DNA from: Mycobacterium sp. 852013-50091_SCH5140682
GTDB lineage: Bacteria; Actinomycetota; Actinomycetes; Mycobacteriales; Mycobacteriaceae
Assembly: GCF_001665685.1 (NCBI RefSeq)
Contig: NZ_LZTB01000075.1
Location: 62,001-126,000 of the forward strand
DNA length: 64,000 bases
Direction: 5' to 3'
The notes under the pieces are model-generated. The model ran no database searches. It saw only the letters and a list, made by a program, of their open reading frames with translations, and was not told the origin of the DNA. Below, piece after piece: positions 24,221-33,355 of this stretch. The position numbers and the translations under genes are program-made. Within the stretch, counting starts at the first letter, position 1, and each line of letters opens with the position of its first letter.

Positions 24221-25867
24221 TCAGAAAAGTGCCGCGGCGGTGGCTAGTTCGTCGTTGAGCGTATTCGCCCGGGCCCGTGCCATGGTCAGGTCGTCGGTCG
24301 GTGCGCACCGAACTTCGGTGTAGGACTTCAGCTTTGGCTCAGTCCCCGAGGGGCGCACGACAACCCGCACCGTGGTCCGCGCGTCACCGCCGGTGAGGAT
24401 CAGCGCATCGGTGCGCTGCTCGCCGGGCCGGTCCAGCAGATCCTCGACACTCACGGGGAAGCCTGCGAGTTCGGTGGGCGGGGTGGTCCGCAGCCGAGAC
24501 ATCGCGGCCTCGGCGTCCTCGACCGGTCGCGACACCGCGCCCGTCACGTGTACACCGTGTCGCAGGGCCAGGGCGTCGAGCGCATCGGGCACCGTGCGGC
24601 CCTGATCGCGCAGGGCGACCACCAGGTCGCAAAACAGGATCGCGGCGCTGATGCCGTCTTTGTCGCGCACTGCCGCCGGGTCGACGCAATGCCCGATGGC
24701 CTCCTCGTACGCGTATGCCAGTGTGGTGCCGGGACCTCCGGCGCGGGCCAGCCACTTGAATCCGGTCAGCGTCTCGGCGTGGTGGGCTCCGTGCGCGGCG
24801 GCGATCGCGGCCAGCATACGCGATGACACCACGGTGCTGGCCACCACCGTGGCCTCGCTGACCGGGCCGGGCTCGACCTGCGACAAGATGTAATCGCCCA
24901 GCAGCCAACCGGTTTCATCACCGGAGAGCATGCGCCAGCCGTCGGCGGTGGGGATTCCGACGGCACAGCGGTCGGCATCGGGATCCAGCGCGATCGCCAC
25001 GTCGGCCGACACCTTGGCGGCCAGGGTCAGCAACGCGTCGGTGGCTCCCGGTTCCTCGGGGTTCGGAAAGGCCACGGTGGGGAAGTCCGGGTCGGGCGCG
25101 AACTGGCTCTCCACCACGTAAACATCGTCGAGGCCGGCCAATGCCAGTGCGTCGAGCGCGAATTCGCCGCCCACCCCGTGCAGCGGGGTCAGTGCCACCC
25201 GCAGCGAACCGGTGGTGTGACGCACGTGCGCAACCCGCTCCAGGTAGTGGCGGATCTCCTTGAGGCCCCCGGTCTGCACGGTCGCGCGTGGAATTTCGTC
25301 GGCATGGGGTGCGCGCGCGACGGCCGCCTCGATCTCGCGGTCGGTGGGGGAGATGATCTGCATGCCGCCTTTGCCGAACACTTTGTACCCGTTGTCCGCC
25401 GGTGGGTTGTGCGACGCGGTGATCTGGATGCCCGCCGTGGCGCTGAGGTGCCGCACGGCGAACGCCACCACGGGCGTGGGGACGGCCGCGAGCATGAGCA
25501 GCACTTGAAAGCCCTGGGCCGCAAGGACTTCCGCAGCAGCGAGAGCGAATTCATCGGAGCGGTGCCGGGCGTCGCGCCCCACCACCACCTGCGTCTCGCT
25601 GGGAGTGAATCCGGTGCCGTCATGGGCGAGCTGGTCTTTGAGCACCTGCGCCACCGCCCAGCTCGTCCGCAGCACGACGGCCAGATTCATCGCGTCGGGT
25701 CCACCGCGGACCGGTCCGCGCAGCCCGGCTGTGCCGAACGTCAACGGGTTGTTGAACCGCCGCGCGAGCTCATCGGGGTCGCACGCGGACAGCTCGGCCG
25801 CGGTGCCCGGATCGGGGTCGTGGGTGATCCACGTTTGAGCCACCGCCGAAATCGCCGATTGCGTCAT
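24221..25867 (-). CDS. pmmB: Phosphomannomutase / phosphopentomutase-type phosphohexomutase PmmB
   Basis: 548 residues of the alpha-D-phosphohexomutase superfamily. The catalytic phosphoserine is in ITASHNPPADNGYK near residue 145, the metal loop is DPDADRCA near 290, the sugar loop is YEEAIGH near 375 and the phosphate loop is VRPSGTEPK near 515. In this salvage neighbourhood (deoA, PNP) a phosphopentomutase activity moving phosphate between ribose C1 and C5 is attractive, while Rv3308 is named as a phosphomannomutase; the sequence does not settle it. Its ATG overlaps the MarR stop in an ATGA, so it is coupled to that regulator. Confidence 0.88.
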   Translation of the reverse strand: MTQSAISAVAQTWITHDPDPGTAAELSACDPDELARRFNNPLTFGTAGLRGPVRGGPDAMNLAVVLRTSWAVAQVLKDQLAHDGTGFTPSETQVVVGRDARHRSDEFALAAAEVLAAQGFQVLLMLAAVPTPVVAFAVRHLSATAGIQITASHNPPADNGYKVFGKGGMQIISPTDREIEAAVARAPHADEIPRATVQTGGLKEIRHYLERVAHVRHTTGSLRVALTPLHGVGGEFALDALALAGLDDVYVVESQFAPDPDFPTVAFPNPEEPGATDALLTLAAKVSADVAIALDPDADRCAVGIPTADGWRMLSGDETGWLLGDYILSQVEPGPVSEATVVASTVVSSRMLAAIAAAHGAHHAETLTGFKWLARAGGPGTTLAYAYEEAIGHCVDPAAVRDKDGISAAILFCDLVVALRDQGRTVPDALDALALRHGVHVTGAVSRPVEDAEAAMSRLRTTPPTELAGFPVSVEDLLDRPGEQRTDALILTGGDARTTVRVVVRPSGTEPKLKSYTEVRCAPTDDLTMARARANTLNDELATAAALF

Positions 25868-26337
25868 GAGTCAAGTGTGCCTGCTTTTGCATCGGCGTAC
25901 GCGAGCTTGCGGAGCACCGGCGCCACGAGCGTCAGCAGGCCGCGCTCCAGATCGGTGAGATTGTCGCGCATCGCGGTATGTAGCCAGGCATCGCGTTCGG
26001 CGCGGTCACCCTGCAGGAGCTCGGCGCCCTGTGCGGTCAGCTCGATGAGTTGACGTCGGCGGTCGTGTTCGTCAGGGCGGCGCACGATCAGCCGACGGTT
26101 CACGAGTTCGTTGATGCCGTCGGTCAAGGACTGCACCCGCACCTGCAGCCTGGTGCCCAGCTCGGCGGGCGTGGTGGTCCCGGCGCGGCTGATCTCACCC
26201 AGCAGCTCGAGTTGGCTGAGTGTCAGACCGTGATCGGGGCGGTGCCTGCGCATCTGCCGAGCCACCGCCATCATCGACTCCCGCAGTTCCGTTGCGGTAC
26301 TGACCGATGGCTTCGCGGTGGACCGTGTGCTGACCAT
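25864..26337 (-). CDS. MarR-family regulator upstream of pmmB
   Basis: 157 residues from ATG 26337 (an upstream ATG would add ten residues running through the operator). The winged helix-turn-helix is LTLSQLELLGEISRAGTTTPAELGTRLQVRVQSLTDGINELVNRRLIVRRPDEHDRRRQLIELT, residues 48-110, including the DxRxR wing. It overlaps pmmB by four bases and is divergent from the AbrB-type membrane protein, with two matching operators between. It therefore probably controls itself, pmmB and the membrane protein. Confidence 0.85.
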   Translation of the reverse strand: MVSTRSTAKPSVSTATELRESMMAVARQMRRHRPDHGLTLSQLELLGEISRAGTTTPAELGTRLQVRVQSLTDGINELVNRRLIVRRPDEHDRRRQLIELTAQGAELLQGDRAERDAWLHTAMRDNLTDLERGLLTLVAPVLRKLAYADAKAGTLDS

Positions 26338-26339
26338 AG

Positions 26340-26419
26340 CCAAGTTATACCTTGGTAACTGTCGCATTGTGTCGAGACTCCACGAGGTTGCGACCGCGTA
26401 ATAACAAGGTAATACTTGG
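26340..26419. promoter_or_regulatory. Pair of 16-bp MarR operators
   Basis: CCAAGTTATACCTTGG (26340-26355) and ACAAGGTAATACTTGG (26404-26419) are the same CAAG-N6-CTTG palindrome, 64 bp apart. The first touches the marR start region, the second lies 21 bases before the AbrB-type gene. Their AT-rich centres stand out from the surrounding GC-rich DNA. Confidence 0.7.
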
Positions 26420-26440
26420 CACTATCGAATCGGAGGTTGC

Positions 26441-27541
26441 ATGCGGCGGATGCTGAGCTGGGTCGTTCTGGTGACGCTGACCATCGCGGCGACCTTCGCC
26501 CTCACCGCCATCGGCGTTCCGTCCGCCGGACTGTTCGCCGCGCTCGTCGTGGGAGTCGCGCTGGCATTGGCCGCCCTGGCTCCCGCCCGATTGCCTCGGC
26601 ACACCGGCCTGGCGGCGCAGGGTGTGCTCGGCGTCTACATCGGCACCATGGTCCGGCCGGAGGCCGTCGACGCGCTGAGGCCCGACTGGTTGATCGTGTT
26701 GGCCATCGCGGTGGCCACGCTGCTGCTCAGTGTCCTCGCCGGGGCGCTGTTGGGCCTGCATCGCGACATCAGCCCGCTGACCGGCTCGTTGGCACTGGTG
26801 GCCGGCGGTGCCTCTGGGCTGGTGGCCATCGCCCGCGAACTCGGCGGTGACGACCGCGTGGTGTCGGTCGTGCAGTATCTGCGCGTCGCGCTGGTCACCG
26901 CAACGATCCCGGTGATGGTCACCCTCGTCTATCACGCCGACACGTCGCACCCGGGTTCGTCGCCGGCGCAAACCGATTCGGCCCCTTGGTATGTGAGCCT
27001 CGCCATGCTGGCCGCATTGGTAGTGGTCGGTGCCGCAGGCGGCAAGCTGATCCGGTTGCCCGGCGCCGGGCTGCTCGGGCCGCTGGCGCTGACCATCGCG
27101 CTGCAGCTCACCGGCCTGTCGTTCGGTCTCACCGTTCCGATGGTGCTGGTGCAGGCCGCCTACATGCTCATCGGCTGGCAGGCCGGGCTGTCCTTCACGC
27201 TGGCTTCGGTGCGGGCGATCGGCCGCATCCTGCCCCTGGCGCTCGCGCTGATCGTGATCCTCGGAGCGATGACCGCAGGGCTCGGCGTCGTGCTCGCGAA
27301 AGTCACAGGTATCACCCAACTGGAGGGATACCTCGCGACCAGCCCGGGCGGCGTCTACGCCGTGCTGGCGACCGCCGTGGAGACAGGTTCGAATGTGACC
27401 TTCATCATCGCGGTCCAGGTGGTCCGCATGCTGCTGATGCTGTTCGCCGCACCGCTGATGGCCCGGGGTTTGGCCAGGTTCAGCGCTCAGAGACGCGCGA
27501 TCACGCCGGCCAGCAGGGAGCCCATCCGCGCCGCCGACTGA
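26441..27541 (+). CDS. AbrB-family (PF05145) integral membrane protein
   Basis: 366 residues with about ten transmembrane helices in two homologous halves; each half has the family hallmark of a glycine-rich hydrophobic stretch (QGVLGVYIGTMV in the first, PMVLVQAAYMLIGWQAGL in the second) and the PGG end motif (LATSPGGVYAVLATAVETGSNVTFIIAVQVVRML). Proteins of this class carry the misleading name 'AbrB/ammonia monooxygenase regulator' but are membrane transporters of unknown substrate. GGAGG lies before ATG 26441. The last ~55 bases overlap the convergent PNP gene. Divergent from and probably repressed by the MarR protein. Confidence 0.75.
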   Translation: MRRMLSWVVLVTLTIAATFALTAIGVPSAGLFAALVVGVALALAALAPARLPRHTGLAAQGVLGVYIGTMVRPEAVDALRPDWLIVLAIAVATLLLSVLAGALLGLHRDISPLTGSLALVAGGASGLVAIARELGGDDRVVSVVQYLRVALVTATIPVMVTLVYHADTSHPGSSPAQTDSAPWYVSLAMLAALVVVGAAGGKLIRLPGAGLLGPLALTIALQLTGLSFGLTVPMVLVQAAYMLIGWQAGLSFTLASVRAIGRILPLALALIVILGAMTAGLGVVLAKVTGITQLEGYLATSPGGVYAVLATAVETGSNVTFIIAVQVVRMLLMLFAAPLMARGLARFSAQRRAITPASREPIRAAD

Positions 27542-28299
27542 CGGCCTGCCTCCAACACTTCTGTGTGGCTGAGCGGCTGGCCCGTCATACCCGCCGCCAG
27601 GTTCGTCACCAGCGACACGCCCAGCACCTGCGCCCCGGCGGCCCGCGCGGCGATGGTCTCGTGCACCGTCGACATGCCGACCAGATCGGCACCCAGTGTG
27701 CGCAGCATCCGGATCTCGGCCGGGGTCTCATAGTGCGGTCCCGGCAGCGCCGCGTAGACGCCCTCGGCCAGAGTCGGGTCGATCTCGCGGGCGAGGTCGC
27801 GCAACCGCGGCGAATAGGCGTCGACCAGGTCGACGAATTGCGCCCCGACCAGCGGCGATCGTGCCGTCAGGTTGAGGTGGTCGCTGATCAGCACCGGCTG
27901 TCCCACCTGGTAGTCGGCGCGCAGACCACCTGCGGCGTTGGTCAGCACCACGGTGTGCGCCCCGGTCGCCACCGCGGTCCGGACGGGGTGCACGACGTGC
28001 TGCAGATCGTGGCCCTCGTACGCGTGGATCCGTCCGACGAGCACGAGGACCCGGTGTGCGCCGATGCGTACCGACAGCACTTGTCCGCCGTGCCCGGCCG
28101 CGCTGGGCGGGGTGAATCCGGGTAGCTCGGCCATCGGCACCACCGCGACCGGGTCGCCGAGTTCGGCGACGGCAGGCGCCCACCCGGAGCCGAGCACCAC
28201 CGCGACGTCGTGGTGGTCGACGCCGGTGCGCTCGGCGATGGCTTCTGCGGACGCGAGGAGCAATTGGGCTCCTGCGGACGCGTGCTCCCGATCGGTCAC
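27487..28299 (-). CDS. punA: Purine nucleoside phosphorylase (trimeric PNP)
   Basis: 270 residues, normal for trimeric PNPs of the PNP/MTAP family. It splits inosine and guanosine with phosphate. Motifs in order: VVLGSGW (phosphate), GRIHAYEGHD near 90, LTNAAGGL near 123, and GMSTVHETIAARAAG near 205 with the expected Met and His; the base-binding asparagine is in SLVTNLAAG near 230. GTG 28299 is the start. Its tail overlaps that of the AbrB-type gene. Corresponds to M. tuberculosis Rv3307 (called deoD there). Divergent from amiB1. Confidence 0.93.
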   Translation of the reverse strand: MTDREHASAGAQLLLASAEAIAERTGVDHHDVAVVLGSGWAPAVAELGDPVAVVPMAELPGFTPPSAAGHGGQVLSVRIGAHRVLVLVGRIHAYEGHDLQHVVHPVRTAVATGAHTVVLTNAAGGLRADYQVGQPVLISDHLNLTARSPLVGAQFVDLVDAYSPRLRDLAREIDPTLAEGVYAALPGPHYETPAEIRMLRTLGADLVGMSTVHETIAARAAGAQVLGVSLVTNLAAGMTGQPLSHTEVLEAGRQSAARMGSLLAGVIARL

Positions 28300-28343
28300 G
28301 GTGGCCGAGCTTAACCGGCGCGAACAGGCAATGCGATACTGCG

Positions 28344-29531
28344 ATGATGCCCACCGCCGCTGCCTCGCTGAGCGTCGAAGACGCCGTCAACCGGCGCCGT
28401 GGTGACCTCATCGAGCTGTCCCACTCCATCCACGCCGAGCCTGAACTGGCGTTCGCCGAGCATCGCAGCTGCGCCAAAACCCAGGCGCTGGTGGCCGAAT
28501 ACGGGTTCGAGATGACCGCGGCGCCCGGCGGTCTCGACACCGCGTTCCGGGCGTCCTACGGCAGCGGCCCGCTGGTGGTGGGGATTTGCGCCGAGTACGA
28601 CGCGCTGCCCGAGATCGGGCATGCGTGTGGACACAACATCATCGCGGCCTCCGCGGTCGGCACCGCCCTGGCGCTCGCCGAGGTGGCCGACCAACTCGGC
28701 CTCACGGTGGTGCTGCTCGGCACGCCGGCCGAAGAGCTCGGCGGGGGAAAGGTGTTGATGCTGGGCGCCGGAACCTTCGACGACATCGCGGCGACGGTGA
28801 TGCTGCATCCCGGTCCGGTGGACATTGCCGCGGCCCGCTCGCTGGCGCTCTCGGAGGTGACGGTCGATTACACCGGGCGGGAATCGCACGCGGCGGTGGC
28901 CCCGTACATGGGCGTGAACGCAGGTGATGCGGTCACTGTCGCACAGGTGGCCATCGGGCTGCTGCGCCAACAGCTGCTGCCGGGGCAGATGGTGCACGGC
29001 ATCGTCACCAACGGCGGCCAGGCGACCAACATCATCCCGGGTCATGCGGAACTGCGCTACACCATGCGGGCGACCGATATGACGGCGCTGCACGAGCTGG
29101 AAGGCCGGATGGCCGGCTGTTTCTCGGCCGGGTCGATCGCAACGGGCTGCACGCATCAGGTCAGTGAGACCGCACCCGCCTACGCCGAGCTGTTGCCCGA
29201 TCGGTGGCTTTCGGAAACCGTGCGCGCGGAGATGGTGGCCCTCGGCCGTGAGCCGCTGCCGCCAAGCGTGGAAGCCAGCGTGCCGATGGGCAGCACCGAC
29301 ATGGGCAACGTCACTCAGGTGATGCCGGGAATTCATCCGGTCATCGGCATCGACTCCGGTGGCGCGGCCATCCACCAGCCCGCGTTCACCGCGGCGGCCG
29401 CCGGTCCGAGTGCCGACAAGGCTGTGGTGGAAGGGGCAATCATGTTGGCCCGCACCGTGGTTCGCCTTGCCGAGACCCCCGGCGAACGGGATCGGGTGTT
29501 GCAGGCCCAGGAAAGGCGGACGGCATCATGA
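28344..29531 (+). CDS. amiB1: M20-family amidohydrolase AmiB1
   Basis: 395 residues. M20D-type peptidase/aminoacylase: zinc-binding motif GHACGHNIIAAS near residue 100 with the preceding EYDALPEIG, catalytic Glu pair in GTPAEELGGGK near 133, and the dimerisation-domain histidine in VTNGGQATNIIPGHAEL. Such enzymes hydrolyse N-acyl amino acids, p-aminobenzoyl-glutamate or similar amides. Two ATGs in a row (28344, 28347); a GATACT element at 28335-28340 sits six bases from the second, favouring a leaderless start there. Overlaps amiA1 by four bases. Matches Rv3306c. Confidence 0.9.
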   Translation: MMPTAAASLSVEDAVNRRRGDLIELSHSIHAEPELAFAEHRSCAKTQALVAEYGFEMTAAPGGLDTAFRASYGSGPLVVGICAEYDALPEIGHACGHNIIAASAVGTALALAEVADQLGLTVVLLGTPAEELGGGKVLMLGAGTFDDIAATVMLHPGPVDIAAARSLALSEVTVDYTGRESHAAVAPYMGVNAGDAVTVAQVAIGLLRQQLLPGQMVHGIVTNGGQATNIIPGHAELRYTMRATDMTALHELEGRMAGCFSAGSIATGCTHQVSETAPAYAELLPDRWLSETVRAEMVALGREPLPPSVEASVPMGSTDMGNVTQVMPGIHPVIGIDSGGAAIHQPAFTAAAAGPSADKAVVEGAIMLARTVVRLAETPGERDRVLQAQERRTAS

Positions 29532-30703
29532 CTGCGGTGAATCTCGCCCAGATCGCCGACAGTTGGCTGGCTGCCCACTACGACGATCTGGTGGCCTGGC
29601 GCAGGCATCTGCACGCGCATCCCGAATTGGGCCGCCAGGAGTTCGCCACCACCGAATTCGTTGCCAAGCACCTCGCCGAGGCGGGGCTCAACCCGAAGGT
29701 TCTGCCCGGTGGCACCGGTCTGACGTGTGACTTCGGCCCCGACGACGGCTTGCGGGTCGCGCTGCGCGCCGACATGGACGCGCTGCCGATGGCCGATCGC
29801 ACCGGTGCGCCGTATGCGTCGACGGTGCCGAACGTCGCGCACGCCTGCGGGCATGACGCGCACACGTCGGTGCTGCTGGGCACCGCCCTGGCGCTGGCCT
29901 CGGCCCCGGAGCTTCCGGTCGGCGTTCGGCTGATCTTCCAGGCCGCCGAGGAATTGATGCCCGGCGGCGCCATCGACGCTGTGTCGGCCGGGGTGCTCAA
30001 CGGGGTCTCGCGGATCTACGCGCTGCACTGCGACCCGCGACTGGCTGTGGGCCGCGTGGCCACCAAGCCTGGGCCGATCACCTCGGCGGCGGATTCCATC
30101 GAGATCACCCTGCACTCACCGGGTGGGCACACGTCGCGCCCGCATCTGACCGGTGACCTGGTGTACGGCCTGGGCACGCTCATCACCGGGCTGCCCGGGG
30201 TGTTGTCGCGCCGCATCGATCCGCGGCACAACACCGTGATGGTCTGGGGTGCGGTCAACGCCGGTGTCGCCGCCAACGCGATACCGCAGATCGGAACATT
30301 GGCCGGCACCATACGCACCGCGAGCCGTGATACCTGGCTGACGCTGGAATCGATTGTCGAGGAAGTTGTTTCGGCGTTGCTCGCGCCTCTCAACATCGAC
30401 CACAGCCTCAACTACCGGCGCGGTGTGCCGCCGGTGGTCAACGAAGAAGTCTCCACGCGCATCCTCACCCACGCCATCGAGGCCGTCGGCCCTGACACCC
30501 TTGCCGACACCCACCAGTCCGGCGGCGGCGAGGACTTCTCCTGGTATCTGGAGGAAGTGCCCGGCGCCATGGGACGGCTCGGCGTGTGGAGCGGCCAAGG
30601 ACCCCAACTCGACCTGCACCAGCCGACGTTCGACCTCGACGAGCGGGCCCTCGGCGTCGGCGTCCGCACCCTGGTCAACATCGTCGCTGCCTCGTCCTGC
30701 TGA
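29528..30703 (+). CDS. amiA1: M20-family amidohydrolase AmiA1
   Basis: 391 residues, paralogue of the preceding gene and translated from an ATGA overlap. It has RADMDALPMADRTG near 82, the zinc motif HACGHDAHTSVLLG near 108, QAAEELMPGGAIDAV near 140 and GGEDFSWYLEEVPGAM near 335 (the last metal ligand). Substrates are N-acylated amino acids or similar; which amide differs from AmiB1 is not visible. It corresponds to Rv3305c. In M. tuberculosis the next gene is Rv3304; here a 22-kb island begins 10 bases after the stop. Confidence 0.92.
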   Translation: MTAVNLAQIADSWLAAHYDDLVAWRRHLHAHPELGRQEFATTEFVAKHLAEAGLNPKVLPGGTGLTCDFGPDDGLRVALRADMDALPMADRTGAPYASTVPNVAHACGHDAHTSVLLGTALALASAPELPVGVRLIFQAAEELMPGGAIDAVSAGVLNGVSRIYALHCDPRLAVGRVATKPGPITSAADSIEITLHSPGGHTSRPHLTGDLVYGLGTLITGLPGVLSRRIDPRHNTVMVWGAVNAGVAANAIPQIGTLAGTIRTASRDTWLTLESIVEEVVSALLAPLNIDHSLNYRRGVPPVVNEEVSTRILTHAIEAVGPDTLADTHQSGGGEDFSWYLEEVPGAMGRLGVWSGQGPQLDLHQPTFDLDERALGVGVRTLVNIVAASSC

Positions 30704-30713
30704 CCCCCTTGAT

Positions 30714-31655
30714 GTGACCCATACTCCCGACGAGGTGCTCACCGCGGCGACCGCAGCTTTGCGGGAAGCGGAGTCCTTGCGGCAGCGGTTGGCGGTGGCA
30801 CGCAGCAAGGCCGAAGCCTCCGCAACGGCCGCAGCGGCGGCCGAGCAACAGATCGCCGGAGAGGCCCGCGACGTCAGGAAGCTGAAATCGCTGTCGCTGA
30901 CCAAGATTCTGGCGCACCTCAACGGTTCGTACGACGACGATCTCGCCCGCGAAACCGCGCAGCAGGACGCCGCCGAGTACGCATATGCCGCCCGGCAGGC
31001 CACGGCTGACGCCGACCAGAGCGTCGTCGATGCCCTGCAGCATCAGCTCGTCGCACTCGGTGACGTCGACGAGGCCTTCCACCGGGCGCTGGCGATCAAG
31101 GAGAACTGGTTGCAGCGCAACGGCGGCGCGACGTCATTCAAACTGCTCGAATTCGCCCAGCAGCGTGGCCGATTGATCGCCGAGCTCAAGGAGATCGGGG
31201 AGGCCCAGGCCGCGGGCGAGGCGGCGCTGCGCGAATTGCATGGCGCCGCAGACCTGCTCAACGACGCGCGATTTCTGTCGTCATACGACACGGTGGCCAA
31301 CGGCGAGTTCGTCGGCGCGGCGATCAAGTGGCAGATGCTCGACGATGCGGCGGACCAACTGCGAGCCGCGGACGTCGCCATCAAGACGTTCACGACGGAG
31401 CTGGCGGACATCCAGGCGGACAGTCTGAGGTTGGCTGAATTGGATGACTTCACCACGTATTTCGAAACCTGGCTCGGCGCCATCTTCACCGGCAGGGCTG
31501 TGCGTGAACGGCTCGGCGAAGCCCACGCCACCGTCGTGTCGACCATCGATGCCACCAACGGGATCTGGGTCAACCTCGAGGAGCGCAGGCTTCGCCACGT
31601 CAACGACTTCGCACAGCTCAAGGCGCAGCGGGACGCGTTGGTGCTGCGCGCTTGA
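30714..31655 (+). CDS. Coiled-coil protein of unknown function, copy 1
   Basis: 313 residues from a GTG 10 bases after amiA1. No signal peptide or membrane helix. Long alpha-helical stretches rich in Ala, Glu, Gln and Arg (residues 15-60 and 90-185) predict coiled coils, interrupted by a short hydrophobic island LKSLSLTKILAHLNGSYDDDLA. It is clearly paralogous to the gene at 51295: same length within two residues, same GTG context and the same opening (MT-TPDE-L-AATAALRE). I do not recognise a family. It could be a structural or membrane-surface protein of the phage-shock type, but nothing proves this. Confidence 0.65.
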   Translation: MTHTPDEVLTAATAALREAESLRQRLAVARSKAEASATAAAAAEQQIAGEARDVRKLKSLSLTKILAHLNGSYDDDLARETAQQDAAEYAYAARQATADADQSVVDALQHQLVALGDVDEAFHRALAIKENWLQRNGGATSFKLLEFAQQRGRLIAELKEIGEAQAAGEAALRELHGAADLLNDARFLSSYDTVANGEFVGAAIKWQMLDDAADQLRAADVAIKTFTTELADIQADSLRLAELDDFTTYFETWLGAIFTGRAVRERLGEAHATVVSTIDATNGIWVNLEERRLRHVNDFAQLKAQRDALVLRA

Positions 31656-31669
31656 CCAACGGGCACACC

Positions 31670-33130
31670 TTAATTCATCTTCTCCAGCCGCGACGCCTCC
31701 GGCCGACCGGGTGGCAGCGCGGCCCCGGCGTTCGGTGCGAACCAGCGCCGCGCGGTGAGGTAGACAACGGCCGCCACGATCGCGGAGACGAAGTAACTCA
31801 GGTCGGCGCCACCGAGGCTGATGCCGATCGGGCCCGTGTAGAAGTCGTTGGCCATGAACGGTACTGAGACCACGACGCCGATGACCAGTGCCGACAGGCC
31901 CGCCACGTTGAACCGCCCGAACGCTCCGGCCGGAGTGTAGAAGTTCTCGAACGGCAACACGTTTCGTCCGCCGCGCTGCACGACGTAGTAGTCGACCAGC
32001 AGGACCGCGACCCACGGCGTGATGTAGTACGACAGCACATGCAGGAAGAGCAGGAAATTCGACTGGAACTGGTCGCCGCCGAACACCAGCGCGACAACCA
32101 GGCCGACAAGACCTGCGATCGTGACGGTCACCCACTGTGGCAACTTCACGTCACACGTCAGTGTGTTCATCGCCCCGCTGTAGAGGTTCACCGAGTTGTG
32201 CGGGATGGCAGACAATCCCAGCGTGAGCAGCGCGACGTAGCGCAGCCACCCGGGCAGGGCGACGCCGAACGCGTCGATCACGTCACCGCCGGGCATGAGC
32301 GTGATGAGACCCGCGCCGAGGCACATCATCCAGGTCGTGGAGGCGAAGAGGCCGGCGGAAGCTGCCGCGAATATCGATGAGGGCTTACTGTTTTCGGGCA
32401 GATAGCGCGAGTAGTCCGACGCGTAGGGCGCCCAACTCGCGGTGTAGCCGAACACGGCGGTGAAGAGAACCGACCAGGCAAGCCAGTAGTCGACACCGCT
32501 GACCGTGGCATCGGTGCCTGGCCCGCCGCCGTGGACGATGAGGACTATCGAGACCACGGTGAGGACCACGATGCTCACGTTGGTGATGATCTTGCCCAGC
32601 GCGTGCAGGATCTTGTAACCGAAGATGCCGATCAGAATGCTCACTGCCGCAACGACAACGACAGTCGGGGCGTATGGGGCATTGAGGAGGCTTGCCAGTG
32701 ATTTGGCGCCGAGGACCGTTCCGACGCTGTAATAGCCGATGCACATCAGCAGGGTCAGGAACGCGGGAAGAAAGTTTCCGAAGTAGCCGAACGGAGCCCG
32801 CCCCATCGGTAGCTGTGGCATACCGAGTCGGGGTCCCATGACCGCGCACAAGCCGGTGACGATGGAACCCAGGATGTTGGCGAGAACGATCGCGGTGATG
32901 CTGCCCGTAAGGCCCAGGCCCAGCGGGCCGCCGCTGGCGCCCAGATAGATGCCGGCAAGGTAGATCACCGGTGCGAACCGCACAGTGAACTGATTTCGAG
33001 GGTTGCCATAACGCTGGCTTGCCGGGATGTGGGCGATGCCGCGTCGTTCGAGCGTCAACGCGCTGGCAGACGTTTCCGTGCGGGACGGCTGCCCAACGGG
33101 CGGAACCGATTGCGCGTCGCTGTCTTTCAT
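31670..33130 (-). CDS. NCS1-family nucleobase:cation symporter
   Basis: 486 residues with about 12 transmembrane helices. The family N-terminus RRGIAHIPASQRYGNPRNQFTVRFAP is followed by the first helix region with GLGLTGSITAIVLANILGS, then the NCS1 signature-like PRLGMPQLPMGRAPFGYFGNFLP. NCS1 permeases import cytosine, uracil, allantoin, hydantoins, thiamine precursors or nicotinic acid derivatives. ATG 33130 was preferred over 33142 because it has a GAGGA site. A ~225-base folded leader lies upstream. It converges with the coiled-coil gene (14 bases). It is divergent from the diiron/reductase genes, which likely process the imported compound. Confidence 0.85.
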   Translation of the reverse strand: MKDSDAQSVPPVGQPSRTETSASALTLERRGIAHIPASQRYGNPRNQFTVRFAPVIYLAGIYLGASGGPLGLGLTGSITAIVLANILGSIVTGLCAVMGPRLGMPQLPMGRAPFGYFGNFLPAFLTLLMCIGYYSVGTVLGAKSLASLLNAPYAPTVVVVAAVSILIGIFGYKILHALGKIITNVSIVVLTVVSIVLIVHGGGPGTDATVSGVDYWLAWSVLFTAVFGYTASWAPYASDYSRYLPENSKPSSIFAAASAGLFASTTWMMCLGAGLITLMPGGDVIDAFGVALPGWLRYVALLTLGLSAIPHNSVNLYSGAMNTLTCDVKLPQWVTVTIAGLVGLVVALVFGGDQFQSNFLLFLHVLSYYITPWVAVLLVDYYVVQRGGRNVLPFENFYTPAGAFGRFNVAGLSALVIGVVVSVPFMANDFYTGPIGISLGGADLSYFVSAIVAAVVYLTARRWFAPNAGAALPPGRPEASRLEKMN

Positions 33131-33268
33131 GCAAGTCCTCATTTCGTGGACAGGAAGACTGTGAGGTCCATCACGCTAGGGTCGGGGGTGTCGGATGCAC
33201 ACATGACCAGGAGCCAATCTTCACAGGGCCTGTTTGGCGGAAGGTGCCAACCCCCGCGGGGCCGGGTG

Positions 33269-33355
33269 GGTGAGGCTGTTGTGCGCCGCTGAACCCGACA
33301 GGCTGAACCCGGTAGGGAGGCGCCGAGCGGCCTTGACCGTGACACAACTCTCACC
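33269..33355 (-). ncRNA. Structured 5' leader of the NCS1 mRNA (candidate riboswitch)
   Basis: An 87-base element closes on itself with a 12-pair helix: GGTGAG (33355-33350) with CTCACC (33274-33269), and GTTGTG (33348-33343) with CACAAC (33283-33278). Inside it a second helix, GCCGCT (33331-33326) with AGCGGC (33290-33285), encloses a loop containing two copies of CGGGTTCAGC 14 bases apart. Downstream, at 33251-33264, a CCCCGCGGGG hairpin could act as the expression platform. The same fold is possible on the plus strand, but only on the minus strand is it between promoter and gene. No known riboswitch class matched in my reading. Confidence 0.45.

Noticed and set aside
33241..33330. TPP, cobalamin or c-di-AMP (ydaO) riboswitch in the NCS1/diiron intergenic region
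   Set aside because: Short similarities exist (a GCTGAACCCG stretch recalls ydaO; GGTAGGGA recalls TPP), but the other core elements of each class are missing and the visible helices do not match; kept as an unclassified structured leader.
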